This document shows, one piece after another, positions 6,733 to 15,035 of a stretch of 64,000 nt of DNA. How positions within the stretch are numbered: position 1 is the first letter of the stretch; each line of letters starts with the position of its first letter. The notes beneath the pieces were generated by a model. The model was not told the DNA's origin. It saw nothing but the letters and a program-made list of their open reading frames with translations, and searched no databases. The position numbers were made by a program, and so were the translations under genes. Source of the DNA: Anaerolineales bacterium (GTDB taxonomy: Bacteria; Chloroflexota; Anaerolineae; Anaerolineales; Villigracilaceae); the NCBI GenBank assembly GCA_023382595.1, contig JAHDWB010000004.1:1-64000 (forward strand). The letters are read 5' to 3'.

Positions 6733-7830
6733 ATGTCCAAAACAATTTCTGCGGGACGCACACCCAATATTCAGATCGATTCGATCGGTGGAGATCTCAG
6801 CCTCGTCGGTTGGGAAGGGGACGACATCCTCATCAAAGCCGATGACGAAGAAACCCGCGTTACCCAGGAAGGGAACCTGGTCCAGTTATCCTGTGACGAT
6901 GACCTCTCCCTGAGAGTCCCCAAAGGCGCCTCCGTTTTCATTTCCAACATCGGCGGCGACGCCTCCATCCGAGGCGTGATGGGCGGCATCGAATTGAAGG
7001 ATATCGGCGGCGACCTCTCCATGCGCGATGTGAATTCCGTGGCGATCGACTCGGTCCACTCCGATTTCAGCATTCGCGGTGCAAAGGGAAACGTGTACGT
7101 CAAAAAAGCGGACAGCGATGTGTCCATCCGCGATGTGGAAGGAAATGTCACCCTTGATTCGGTCGCCGATGACCTTGCCCTGCGCGATGTGCGCGGCAAT
7201 ATCAGCGCGAACGTGGCGGAGGATGTGGTCATGTACTTGAATCCGCAGGCTGGCAATGCTTATGCTGTCACTGCGGGCGATGACATTCTACTGGTCATGC
7301 CGCCCAAGGCGAATGTCACCCTCACGCTCAGCGCCGATGAGATCAACTTTGACTGGAAAGGCGTTGAAGGCGATGAAGATGCCACCAGCCGCGTGGTCAC
7401 ACTCGGTGATGGCTCTGCCATGATCACCTTGAGCGCAGGCGGCGATATCCGCGTTTCCAACCGCTCGGATGCGGGCGAATCCGCCGAAGATTTTGGCAAT
7501 TTCGCAGGTGTCGGCATGGATTGGTCCGGTTTTGGCGAGCGCATCTCCCGCCGCGTGGAGCAAGCCACCGAGCGCGCCCAGCGTAAAGTGGAAGAAGCTG
7601 CGCGCCGCATCGAACGCAAAGCCCGCGATGCTGAACGACGTGGTCGCGGCAGAACTGCTTTTGAGATCGGGCGTTGGGGCTGGGATTTTTCCCCCAAGGG
7701 CGTGCCCATGCCGCCCAAGGCTCCCGTCTCCGATGAAGAGCGGGTTGCCATCCTGAAAATGCTTCAGGAAAAGAAGATCACAGCCGAAGAAGCCGAGAAA
7801 CTGCTTTCCGCCTTGGAAGGAGGCTCTTAA
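6733..7830 (+). CDS. DUF4097-like beta-repeat protein with C-terminal SHOCT-like module
   Basis: The protein is 365 residues, with no signal peptide. Residues about 10-175 contain short repeats of the form D-x-S-I/M-R-x-V-x-G, typical of a right-handed beta solenoid as in DUF4097/adhesin-like proteins. A highly charged helix follows (about 270-310, RRVEQATERAQRKVEEAARR), and the C-terminus DEERVAILKMLQEKKITAEE carries the same module as its neighbours. In Bacillus, YvlB/LiaX-type DUF4097 proteins belong to envelope-stress operons; a similar role is inference. The stop overlaps the next start (TAATG), so the genes are translationally coupled. Confidence 0.75.
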   Translation: MSKTISAGRTPNIQIDSIGGDLSLVGWEGDDILIKADDEETRVTQEGNLVQLSCDDDLSLRVPKGASVFISNIGGDASIRGVMGGIELKDIGGDLSMRDVNSVAIDSVHSDFSIRGAKGNVYVKKADSDVSIRDVEGNVTLDSVADDLALRDVRGNISANVAEDVVMYLNPQAGNAYAVTAGDDILLVMPPKANVTLTLSADEINFDWKGVEGDEDATSRVVTLGDGSAMITLSAGGDIRVSNRSDAGESAEDFGNFAGVGMDWSGFGERISRRVEQATERAQRKVEEAARRIERKARDAERRGRGRTAFEIGRWGWDFSPKGVPMPPKAPVSDEERVAILKMLQEKKITAEEAEKLLSALEGGS

Positions 7831-8459
7831 TGTCAGCAGAGGAGCGCAAAAAAATCTTACAAATGGTCGCGGACGGCAAGATCAGCGCTGAGGAAGCCGC
7901 CACGCTGATGCGCGCGCTGGACGAAGACTCTGCCGAGGCGGAGGTCGAAGTTTTGGGTGTCCCCTCAGGCATGGGCGGGGAGCGAAGCGAAGCCCCGGAG
8001 TTTGACGAAGTCCGCCGGCGGGCAATGCGTTTCTCTGGCGCATTCCTGTGGTTCGGCATCCTGTTCACAGTGTTCAGCGCATGGAGCATGTTCGCCATCC
8101 AGCAGAATTCCGGCATGAATTTCTGGTTTTACTGTCTGGGTATGCCGTTGTTTCTCGGGATATTGTTGATCGTGCTCGGCGCGGGCAGCAGGACGTCGCG
8201 CTGGATCTATGTGAACGTGGACCGCACCCGCTCCCGCGACCAGGATGGACCGAGGAAGATCACGATCGCGCTTCCTCTTCCGCTCGGGCTTGTTGGCTGG
8301 TTCCTGAGAACTTTCGGCAGCCGCATCAGCGGACTGCGCAACACGAATGTGGATGAAGTCGTGCAAGCCATTTCAATGGCGAAGAATATGACCGAGCCGT
8401 TGATCGTGCATGTGGACGATGCCGATGACGGCGAGAAGGTGCAAGTCTTTATAGGATAA
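7830..8459 (+). CDS. SHOCT-like module membrane protein
   Basis: The protein is 209 residues. The N-terminal helical module EERKKILQMVADGKISAEEA (residues 4-23) is followed by an acidic linker, two membrane segments (about 70-90 and 98-118) and a C-terminal cytoplasmic domain of about 85 residues ending in DDADDGEKVQVFIG. The same C-terminal domain occurs in the protein at 9776. No catalytic motif is visible. It overlaps the upstream gene by one base and an MFS gene follows after 2 bases. A role as a membrane-bound partner of the beta-repeat protein is a guess from coupling. Confidence 0.7.
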   Translation: MSAEERKKILQMVADGKISAEEAATLMRALDEDSAEAEVEVLGVPSGMGGERSEAPEFDEVRRRAMRFSGAFLWFGILFTVFSAWSMFAIQQNSGMNFWFYCLGMPLFLGILLIVLGAGSRTSRWIYVNVDRTRSRDQDGPRKITIALPLPLGLVGWFLRTFGSRISGLRNTNVDEVVQAISMAKNMTEPLIVHVDDADDGEKVQVFIG

Positions 8460-8461
8460 GA

Positions 8462-9727
8462 ATGGAAACAGTTAAGAAAAAACCTTTATTGAGTGGATTG
8501 CTGGTCCTGTTCCTGGCGGCAATGGTGTTTGCCAATATCGGCGGGAATATGTACGGTCCGCTGATGCCGCTGTATCTCAAGGATCTGGATGCTTCGATCA
8601 CGCAGATCGGTCTGTTCTTTACGCTTTCGCAAATCGTTCCGCTGGCGTTGCAGATCCTGGGCGGCTGGGTTTCCGATACGCTCGGACGCCTGCGCGCCAT
8701 CGCCATCGGAAGCGTGTTCGGTGTGATTGGTTTTATCCCGCTTGTGCTGGCGGATAGCTGGGAATGGCTTTTGCTGGCTGTGGCGATCGGCGCGGTGGCG
8801 CGTTCGCTGGTGGGACCGAGCTTCGATGCCTTCATTGCGGAGCACTCCAGCGAGGAGAATCGCGGCAAGGTCTTCGGTATTTCGCAGGCGATCTTTATGA
8901 TCGTGTCTGTGCTGGGTCCGCCATTGGGTGGTCTGCTGGCAGGCATGTATGGCTTCAAGTTGATGCTGTTGGTGGCGGGCATTTTCTACTTCATTGCCAC
9001 GGTCATGCGTTTGGGCATGGCGCGCGAGGCGGCAAAGGGCGAAGCCGCGGCTGGCAAGAAGATGGAGAAATTGAGTTTTTCCAGCCTGACGACTAATCTG
9101 CGTGCGATGGCAGTTTTGGTTTTTTCCGGCGGTTTGATCACCTGGATGCTGGTGGTTGACGGTTTGCGCGATATTTCCTTCCAGTTTTCCGAGAACCTGT
9201 TCCCGGTGTATATGCAGGAATTCGGCGGACTGTCTCTTCAGCAGATCGGCTGGGTGATGTCGTTCTTCGGCTTGTCCATGATGCTGACCACAATTCCCGG
9301 CGGCTGGCTTTCTGATAAAGCGGGTGAGCGCGTGGGGATCGCACTTGGAATGGTCTTGATGTCCAGCGCCTTATTGGTTTTGGTCAACATCCCCGCCGGG
9401 AATCAGTGGATGTATTTCCTGGGTTGGGGAATGGCAGGCATGGGTGCCGGGATTTCCGGTCCAGCCTATCAATCGCTGATCAGCAAGGCGGTCCCGCAGA
9501 AGAACCGCGGCATGGCGTTCGGATTGTTCAGTACCAGTCTGGGACTGGTGTCCCTGCCCGCCCCGTGGATCGGCGCGCAGATGTGGGACCGGATCGGACC
9601 GACCTTCCCGTTCACGATCACGGCGGTGGTGATCCTGCTCTCCGTGATCCCGATCTGGTTGAAATTCAAAGCGCCAAAAGCGGAAGAACCAGCGCTCGAA
9701 GAGAGTGTTCCCGTGGCGGCGGATTAA
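8462..9727 (+). CDS. Major facilitator superfamily transporter
   Basis: A 421-residue 12-segment membrane protein. It has MFS landmarks: the loop 2-3 motif GGWVSDTLGRLRA (about residues 78-90), a second copy GGWLSDKAGERVG (about 280-292), and a tight TM4-TM5 region RGKVFGISQAIFM. Substrate cannot be told; single-polypeptide drug or metabolite efflux is usual for such proteins. It sits inside the SHOCT-like cluster, 2 bases after one member and 48 bases before another, so co-transcription is likely. Confidence 0.9.
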   Translation: METVKKKPLLSGLLVLFLAAMVFANIGGNMYGPLMPLYLKDLDASITQIGLFFTLSQIVPLALQILGGWVSDTLGRLRAIAIGSVFGVIGFIPLVLADSWEWLLLAVAIGAVARSLVGPSFDAFIAEHSSEENRGKVFGISQAIFMIVSVLGPPLGGLLAGMYGFKLMLLVAGIFYFIATVMRLGMAREAAKGEAAAGKKMEKLSFSSLTTNLRAMAVLVFSGGLITWMLVVDGLRDISFQFSENLFPVYMQEFGGLSLQQIGWVMSFFGLSMMLTTIPGGWLSDKAGERVGIALGMVLMSSALLVLVNIPAGNQWMYFLGWGMAGMGAGISGPAYQSLISKAVPQKNRGMAFGLFSTSLGLVSLPAPWIGAQMWDRIGPTFPFTITAVVILLSVIPIWLKFKAPKAEEPALEESVPVAAD

Positions 9728-9775
9728 CATCAATAACAAAAATACGGAAGAAAAATCCGAAAGGAGATGACGATT

Positions 9776-10162
9776 ATGGCGAACAGTGAAGAACGAATGA
9801 AGATATTGAAACTGATCGAAGAAGGCAAGATCAGCGCGGAGGAGGGCGCGAAATTGCTGGCAGCTTTGAGCGATACCCGGCGCGGAATTCCCACGCCGCC
9901 GCGTCCGCCCGGAGCGCCGGGTGGTGCGCGCTGGCTGCGAGTCCGCGTTACGGACACGCGCACCGGACGCTCGAAAGCCTCCGTACAGATCCCGCTTGCG
10001 CTTGTCGATGCCGGCATGAAGATCGGCGCGCATTTTGCGCCGGAAGTGCAGGGCGTGGACATGAGCAACGTAATGGAAGCATTGCGCATGGGTGTGACCG
10101 GCAAGATCATCGATGTCACGGACGAGGAAGACGGCGAACACGTCGAGATCTTTGTAGAATAG
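9776..10162 (+). CDS. Small SHOCT-like module protein
   Basis: The protein is 128 residues. N-terminal module EERMKILKLIEEGKISAEEG (residues 5-24), a Pro/Gly linker, then a C-terminal domain starting at ARWLRVRVTDTRTGR and ending DVTDEEDGEHVEIFVE. That domain matches the end of the 209-residue protein at 7830 but without the membrane segments. Start ATG 9776 is chosen because AAGGAG (9761-9766) is 9 bases upstream; an ATG at 9767 overlaps the ribosome-binding site. Function unknown. Confidence 0.7.
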   Translation: MANSEERMKILKLIEEGKISAEEGAKLLAALSDTRRGIPTPPRPPGAPGGARWLRVRVTDTRTGRSKASVQIPLALVDAGMKIGAHFAPEVQGVDMSNVMEALRMGVTGKIIDVTDEEDGEHVEIFVE

Positions 10163-10408
10163 CAAAAGCGATTTTGCCGGATGGATGTTTCTTTAGAAAC
10201 GAAAGGAGCAGCAACATGTATTTCTACCATCCACTCTTTAGATTTTTGATGTAGCCATCCCCAGAATGCACGGGACGCCGTTCCTGCGTCGGAGACGTCA
10301 TCATGCGCCTGCACTGGGACCGGATATCCATTTTGTTGCATTCAATGCATGCGGATGAACTCAAATGAACTTTAATTTAAAACGAAAGTTTACTTTATAG
10401 GATATTGT
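10163..10408. other. Intergenic leader with an unexplained 12-codon ORF
   Basis: These 246 bases precede an MFS gene. A GAAAGGAG (10201-10208) followed by ATG 10216 opens a 12-codon ORF, MYFYHPLFRFLM, ending TAG 10254. Downstream there are short inverted repeats (GACGC/GCGTC near 10270-10290) and then an AT-rich stretch up to 10408. No known riboswitch or tRNA is recognised. An upstream leader peptide is possible but unproven. Confidence 0.35.
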
Positions 10409-11758
10409 ATGGAAGAAAAGCATTCCAAACGCCCTACTGGTATGTTTGGTTTCACCCTTGTCTGGATCGGTCAGATCGTATCCGTACTTGCAAGCGCCAT
10501 GAGCCAGTTCGGTCTGACCATCTGGATGTTCCAGCAGACCGAAAGCGCCACCGCCCTCGGGTTGATGCAGGTTTTCTTTATCACTCCCTTCCTGCTAATC
10601 TCGCCGATCGCCGGTGTGCTTGTGGACCGTCACAACCGAAAAATGATGATGATGGTCAGCGATGTGGTGGCGGGCATTGCCACGATCCTCATCCTTGTCT
10701 TTCAATCGCTGGGCATCCTTGAATTCTGGCATTTGTACTTCGCCTCCGTCATCTACGGGTTGGGGATGGCGTTCCAGTGGCCCGCCTACTCTGCGGCGAT
10801 CACCACCATGATCCCCAAGGAACAATATGCCCGCGCCAACGGCATGATGTCCTTGATCGAGGCTGGACCCGGCGTAATCGCCCCTTTGCTTGCGGGCGCC
10901 TTGCTCCCGGTCGTCGGTCTCACCGGTCTGCTGCTATTTGACGTTGTCACCTTTCTGTTTGCGGTCGGTGTATTGATGATCGTGCACATTCCCCAGCCGC
11001 CGCGCACCGAGGAAGGCAGGCAGGGGCAGGGGAGCATCTGGAAGGAAGCCGCCTACGGTTTCAAATACATCTTTGCCCGCCCAAGCCTGCTCGGCTTGCA
11101 GTTGATCTTCTTCGTTGGCAATCTCTTTTCCGGTATTGGTTACACACTGCTTGCACCGATGGTGCTTTCACGAACCGTCAATGACAGTCTCATGCTCGGC
11201 TCGGTGCAGACGGCTGGCGCGGTCGGCGGGCTGATCGGCGGGATTCTGATGAGCGCCTGGGGCGGCTTCAAGCGCCGCGTCCACGGGGTGCTGACGGGGT
11301 GGATGATCTCCGGGGTTGGCATGGCAATTCTCGGCTTGGCAGGAGGCTTGCCGGTCTGGATCGCGGGTATGATCATCGGTTCGCTTGTCGGCTCCCTGAT
11401 CAACGCATCCAACCAAGCCATCTGGCAGGCAAAGGTCGCGCCGGATGTGCAGGGACGCGTCTTCTCCGCCCGCCGCCTGATCGCGTGGTTCACCAATCCC
11501 ATCTCGCCCATCATCGCGGGCACGCTCGCCGACTTTGTGCTTGAGCCGCAAATGCGCACGACCAGCGCGCTCTCCGAGACCTTTGGCGGGCTGGTCGGCA
11601 CGGGACCCGGCGCGGGCATGGGGTTGATCATTTTCTTCTGCGGTTTGCTCGCCGTGGGGGTTGGTGCGGCTGGATATTTCATCCCCGCCATTTACAATGC
11701 GGAGACGGTTTTGCCCGATCATGACGAACTGCCCAAAGCGGATGCGGTTCCTGCCTGA
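10409..11758 (+). CDS. Major facilitator superfamily transporter (MFS_3-like)
   Basis: The protein is 449 residues with about 12 membrane segments. The N-terminal GFTLVWIGQIVSVLASAMSQ followed by GLTIWMFQQTESATALG and the motif GVLVDRHNRKMMMMVSD (loop 2-3) resemble the MFS_3/enterobactin-exporter-type branch used for drug or siderophore efflux; substrate is not inferable. It is separated from the preceding cluster by 246 bases and ended by a strong terminator shared with the convergent GNAT gene. Confidence 0.88.
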   Translation: MEEKHSKRPTGMFGFTLVWIGQIVSVLASAMSQFGLTIWMFQQTESATALGLMQVFFITPFLLISPIAGVLVDRHNRKMMMMVSDVVAGIATILILVFQSLGILEFWHLYFASVIYGLGMAFQWPAYSAAITTMIPKEQYARANGMMSLIEAGPGVIAPLLAGALLPVVGLTGLLLFDVVTFLFAVGVLMIVHIPQPPRTEEGRQGQGSIWKEAAYGFKYIFARPSLLGLQLIFFVGNLFSGIGYTLLAPMVLSRTVNDSLMLGSVQTAGAVGGLIGGILMSAWGGFKRRVHGVLTGWMISGVGMAILGLAGGLPVWIAGMIIGSLVGSLINASNQAIWQAKVAPDVQGRVFSARRLIAWFTNPISPIIAGTLADFVLEPQMRTTSALSETFGGLVGTGPGAGMGLIIFFCGLLAVGVGAAGYFIPAIYNAETVLPDHDELPKADAVPA

Positions 11759-11770
11759 TAAACATTGACG

Positions 11771-11800
11771 AAGAGCCGGGCAAATTGCCCGGCTCTTTTG
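11771..11800. terminator. Bidirectional terminator between MFS and GNAT genes
   Basis: An 11-bp stem AAGAGCCGGGC (11771-11781)/GCCCGGCTCTT (11787-11797) with loop AAATT and T/A runs on both sides, lying between two convergent genes. Confidence 0.85.
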
Positions 11801-11802
11801 AT

Positions 11803-12339
11803 TCACGCCTCTTTTCGCCCCGACGGCTGGGTGGAGAACTTGAACATTTCCATCCCGAAATAGACCTGCCTGCGCCTGAACGTCAGCCCGCTTTTCTCCA
11901 GCACGCGCTGGGATGCGATGTTACGCGGGTCGGTCAGCCCGATGATCTCCTGCAAGCCGATCTCGGTCAGCCCGAAATTCACCGAAGCCCGCGCCGCTTC
12001 GGTCATGTAGCCCCTGCCCCAAAACTCGCCGCCGATGAGATACGCCACCTCGGTCTCACTTGTTTCCGGCAGAAATTCCAACCCGCACCACCCCATGAGT
12101 TGACCGGTCTCCGTCATGGTCACCGCCCAATGACCGTAGCCAAATCTCTGCCATTGTCCGGTTTGATGGTTGATATAGCGTTCCACTTTTTCCATTTGCC
12201 ACGCCGCTGTAATTGGGAAATATTGAAAAATATCCGGCTCTTGCGTGATCGCAAGCAATCGCTCGCGGTCATTTGTGTGGAATGGGCGCAAGGTCAATCT
12301 TTCTGTGACGACGATCTTTTGGACGGGTGAAGTTTCCAT
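11803..12339 (-). CDS. GNAT-family N-acetyltransferase (RimJ/RimL-like)
   Basis: The protein is 178 residues. It starts with VTERLTLRPFHTNDRERLLAI, typical for RimJ/RimL-type acetyltransferases, and has the acetyl-CoA binding region near FWGRGYMTEAARASVNFG (about residues 105-122) and the late NIASQRVLEKSGL motif. It likely acetylates a protein N-terminus or a small amine; the substrate is unknown. It is convergent with the MFS gene and divergent from panE. Confidence 0.88.
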   Translation of the reverse strand: METSPVQKIVVTERLTLRPFHTNDRERLLAITQEPDIFQYFPITAAWQMEKVERYINHQTGQWQRFGYGHWAVTMTETGQLMGWCGLEFLPETSETEVAYLIGGEFWGRGYMTEAARASVNFGLTEIGLQEIIGLTDPRNIASQRVLEKSGLTFRRRQVYFGMEMFKFSTQPSGRKEA

Positions 12340-12416
12340 GACGCATCCTGTGGTGTAAGATATACTTTCTTTCAGCTTCTGTATTTTATATCCATTGGAG
12401 AAAATCGGAGAAACCC

Positions 12417-13343
12417 ATGAAATTTGCGATATTTGGCACGGGCGGCGTAGGCGGATATTTCGGCGGGCGGCTCGCGCAAGCCGGACAGGACGTCACCTTT
12501 ATTGCAAGGGGAGCGCACCTTGCGGCAATACAAGAATCGGGTTTGCGGGTTGACTCGATCAGCGGCGATTTCCACATCCAGCCTGCCAAAGCGACCGACT
12601 CTCCGCAAGCCGTCGGCACGGTGGATGCGGTGCTCCTTGCCACGAAAGGCTTTCACCTTGCTTCCGCCATCGGGCAAATGGCTCCGCTCATCGGCACGGA
12701 TACGATCATCCTGCCCCTGCTCAACGGCATGGAGCACATGGACGTTTTGCACAAGCATTTTGGGAGTCATCTCATCGGCGGATTCTGCCGCTTAAGTGTG
12801 TTCATTGCCGCGCCGGGACACATCAAACACGTCGGCGTCCCGCCGTACATTGCCTTTGGCGAATTGGACAATTCCAAAAGCTGGCGGATCGAATCGCTGT
12901 ATGAGGTCTTTTCTTCATCAAAAGGTGTCACTGCCGAAGTCCCTGCAGACATCACCGCCGCCATGTGGGAGAAATTCATCTTCATCTCTGGCACCAGCGG
13001 CATTGGCGCGCTCACCCGCCAGCCCGTCGGCGAGTATCGCGTACATCCTGAATCGCGCGCCATGCTCATCGCTGCCATGGAAGAAACCGCCGCCGTCGCG
13101 CGTGCGCGCGGCGCGGACATCCCGCCAAACTTTGTGGAAGCGACCATGCAGCGCATCGACAACCTCCCGCCGCAAATGCTCGCTTCCATGCAAAAGGACA
13201 TGATGGAAGGTCGCCCCTCCGAACTCAATGAACAGACCGGCGCGGTCATCCGTATGGGCAGGGCGGTTGGCGTCCCGACGCCCACGCACGAAAAGATCCA
13301 CGCTGAACTGCTTCCCCTCGAACAGAAAGCCAGACACCAATAA
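12417..13343 (+). CDS. panE: 2-dehydropantoate 2-reductase (ketopantoate reductase)
   Basis: A 308-residue NADPH-dependent enzyme that reduces ketopantoate to pantoate in pantothenate/CoA synthesis. The Rossmann motif GTGGVGGYFGG is at residues 7-17. The C-terminal helical domain contains WEKFIFISGTSGIGALTRQPVGE and, near 270, the family's hallmark MMEGRPSELNEQTGAVIRMG. GGAGAAA precedes ATG. Family members also include broader 2-oxoacid reductases, so pantoate synthesis is probable, not certain; no other pan gene is nearby. Confidence 0.88.
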   Translation: MKFAIFGTGGVGGYFGGRLAQAGQDVTFIARGAHLAAIQESGLRVDSISGDFHIQPAKATDSPQAVGTVDAVLLATKGFHLASAIGQMAPLIGTDTIILPLLNGMEHMDVLHKHFGSHLIGGFCRLSVFIAAPGHIKHVGVPPYIAFGELDNSKSWRIESLYEVFSSSKGVTAEVPADITAAMWEKFIFISGTSGIGALTRQPVGEYRVHPESRAMLIAAMEETAAVARARGADIPPNFVEATMQRIDNLPPQMLASMQKDMMEGRPSELNEQTGAVIRMGRAVGVPTPTHEKIHAELLPLEQKARHQ

Positions 13344-13440
13344 CCAACATCCACCTACCCAAACGTCCAGTATCCATCCACCCGTTTCACCGATACACTC
13401 CAAATGCGGAATCGCTAGAATGGACGCAAAGGAGTAACCC

Positions 13441-14340
13441 ATGAGTAAAAATATTTTTACCGAACTTTCCGAAGCCATGGCGGACGCCGCCGAACGCGCG
13501 GGCAAATCCACCGTGCTGGTGGATGCTCGCCGCCGCATCCCTGCCAGCGGCATAGCCATCGCCAAAGACCTGATCCTGACCGCCGACCATGTAGTGGAAC
13601 GTGACGAAGACATCCGCGTCATTCTCGGCGACGGGACAGAAACCACCGCTCGCCTCGCCGGTCGGGACCCGGGAACTGATCTTGCCGTCCTGAAATTGGA
13701 CTCCGCCTCAGCCGTTCCCGCCGAAGTTGCCAAGTCGCCAGCGCGGGTGGGGCAGTTCGTCCTTGCGATCGGACGCCCCTCAAAGAATGGCATCGAATCC
13801 AGTTTCGGCACGGTCAACACCATCGGCGGACCGGTCCGCACCGGGCGCGGCGGGATGCTCGAAAAATACATCAAGACCGATGTGGTCTCATACCCCGGTT
13901 TCTCCGGCGGACCGCTTATCAACGGCGAAGGACAGGTGCATGGCATCAACACCTCGGGCTTTCGCGGCGGCGGGGCGATCACGATCCCTGCTGACGTGGC
14001 ATGGAAGATTGCCGAAACGCTTTCCAAACATGGCAAGATCAAACGCGGCTATCTTGGCATCCGCAGCCAGACGGTGAACATCCCTGCCGAAGCGCAGAGT
14101 GAACTGAAGCGCGGGCAGGAGACAGGCTTGCTGATTGTTGGCTTGGAAGCCGAAAGCCCCGCCGGCAAAGGTGGCATCATGGTCGGTGATATTCTTGTCG
14201 GTGTGGCGGAACAGCCCATCGAACACCACGACGAACTCTTCGCCCGCCTGAGCGGAGACGTGGTCGGCAAGTCCGTGCCGATGGATGTGCTGCGCGGCGG
14301 CAAATTGCAAGTTGTGAATGTGGTGGTTGGAGAGCGCTGA
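13441..14340 (+). CDS. HtrA/DegP-like serine protease with PDZ domain, no signal peptide
   Basis: The protein is 299 residues. The trypsin-like (S1C) domain has a complete triad: His50 (TADHVV), Asp80 (GTDLAVLKL) and Ser155 (PGFSGGPLI). A single PDZ domain covers about 200-295 (GYLGIRSQTVNIPA ... VGDILVGVAEQPIEHHD). The N-terminus is charged and soluble with no signal peptide or membrane anchor, unlike classical HtrA, so a cytoplasmic role is inferred. The stop codon is immediately followed by a REP-like element. Confidence 0.88.
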   Translation: MSKNIFTELSEAMADAAERAGKSTVLVDARRRIPASGIAIAKDLILTADHVVERDEDIRVILGDGTETTARLAGRDPGTDLAVLKLDSASAVPAEVAKSPARVGQFVLAIGRPSKNGIESSFGTVNTIGGPVRTGRGGMLEKYIKTDVVSYPGFSGGPLINGEGQVHGINTSGFRGGGAITIPADVAWKIAETLSKHGKIKRGYLGIRSQTVNIPAEAQSELKRGQETGLLIVGLEAESPAGKGGIMVGDILVGVAEQPIEHHDELFARLSGDVVGKSVPMDVLRGGKLQVVNVVVGER

Positions 14341-14418
14341 TGTCGTTGCGAGCACGGCGAAGCAACCTCTCGTTTTGAAATTTGGAGATTGCTTCAGGCG
14401 TTCGCCATCGCAATGACA
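14341..14418. repeat. REP-like palindromic element
   Basis: This 78-bp element has outer arms TGTCGTTGCGA (14341-14351) and TCGCAATGACA (14408-14418), and inner arms GAAGCAACCTC and GAGATTGCTTC. It matches the widespread TGTCATTGCGA...GAAGCAATCTC type of interspersed palindrome. It fills precisely the gap between the protease stop codon and the ATG of the regulator. Confidence 0.8.
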
Positions 14419-15035
14419 TGGAGATATTCTTGATTCGAGTTGCCATCGTCTCTCCCAGCCACGCCCTGCGGATCGGCTTGCGCGAAATGCTCGCCGGGCA
14501 CCCCGCTATCCGCGTGACGGGCGAGGCGACGACGCTTGACGATGTGGACGACAATGAGACCGAGGTGGCTGTGCTCGCCTCGGTCTCATCTGCGCGTATC
14601 CCCGCCGACTACAATTTCGCCATCCTGTTTATGACGGATGACATTGAATCCATACGCGGGATGTTGACGTCCAATTTGCGCGCATGGGGCGTGCTCTCCG
14701 CCGATGCAGGCGGGGATGAACTTGCAGCGGGAATCGTCGCAGTGGCGGAAGGGCTTTGGGTCGGTGCGCCAGGTTTGGTCGAGGGGTTGATGCGTCTGCC
14801 GAGGGGACGGGACGGTTTGGGGGAAGAGTCCCTGATCGAGCCGCTTACCGCGCGGGAGATGGAAGTCCTGCAACGCATGGCGGCGGGGCTGGCAAACAAA
14901 CAGATCGCGCTGGCGTTGAACATCAGCGAGCATACGGTCAAGTTTCATCTTTCGTCGTTGTATGCGAAGTTGGGGGTATCCAGCCGTACCGAGGCGGTGC
15001 GGCGGGGACTCGAACTGGGGTTGATCTCGCTTTAA
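14418..15035 (+). CDS. LuxR-family DNA-binding regulator with degenerate receiver domain
   Basis: The protein is 205 residues from ATG 14418. An in-frame ATG at 14382 lies inside the REP-like element and is rejected. The N-terminal part (RVAIVSPSHALRIGLREMLA) has the fold pattern of a response-regulator receiver, but where the phospho-acceptor Asp is expected (DVVLLD in the family) it reads TEVAVLAS, so classic phosphorylation looks impossible. The C-terminal GerE/LuxR HTH is intact (LTAREMEVLQRMAAGLANKQ ... EHTVKFHLSSLYAKL). It lies 66 bases upstream of the adenylate cyclase gene, and could control it. Confidence 0.87.
   Translation: MEIFLIRVAIVSPSHALRIGLREMLAGHPAIRVTGEATTLDDVDDNETEVAVLASVSSARIPADYNFAILFMTDDIESIRGMLTSNLRAWGVLSADAGGDELAAGIVAVAEGLWVGAPGLVEGLMRLPRGRDGLGEESLIEPLTAREMEVLQRMAAGLANKQIALALNISEHTVKFHLSSLYAKLGVSSRTEAVRRGLELGLISL

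Noticed and set aside
14382-14417. Twelve extra codons at the start of the LuxR-type regulator
   Set aside because: They lie inside the REP-like palindrome; the family begins at about MEIFLIRVAIV.
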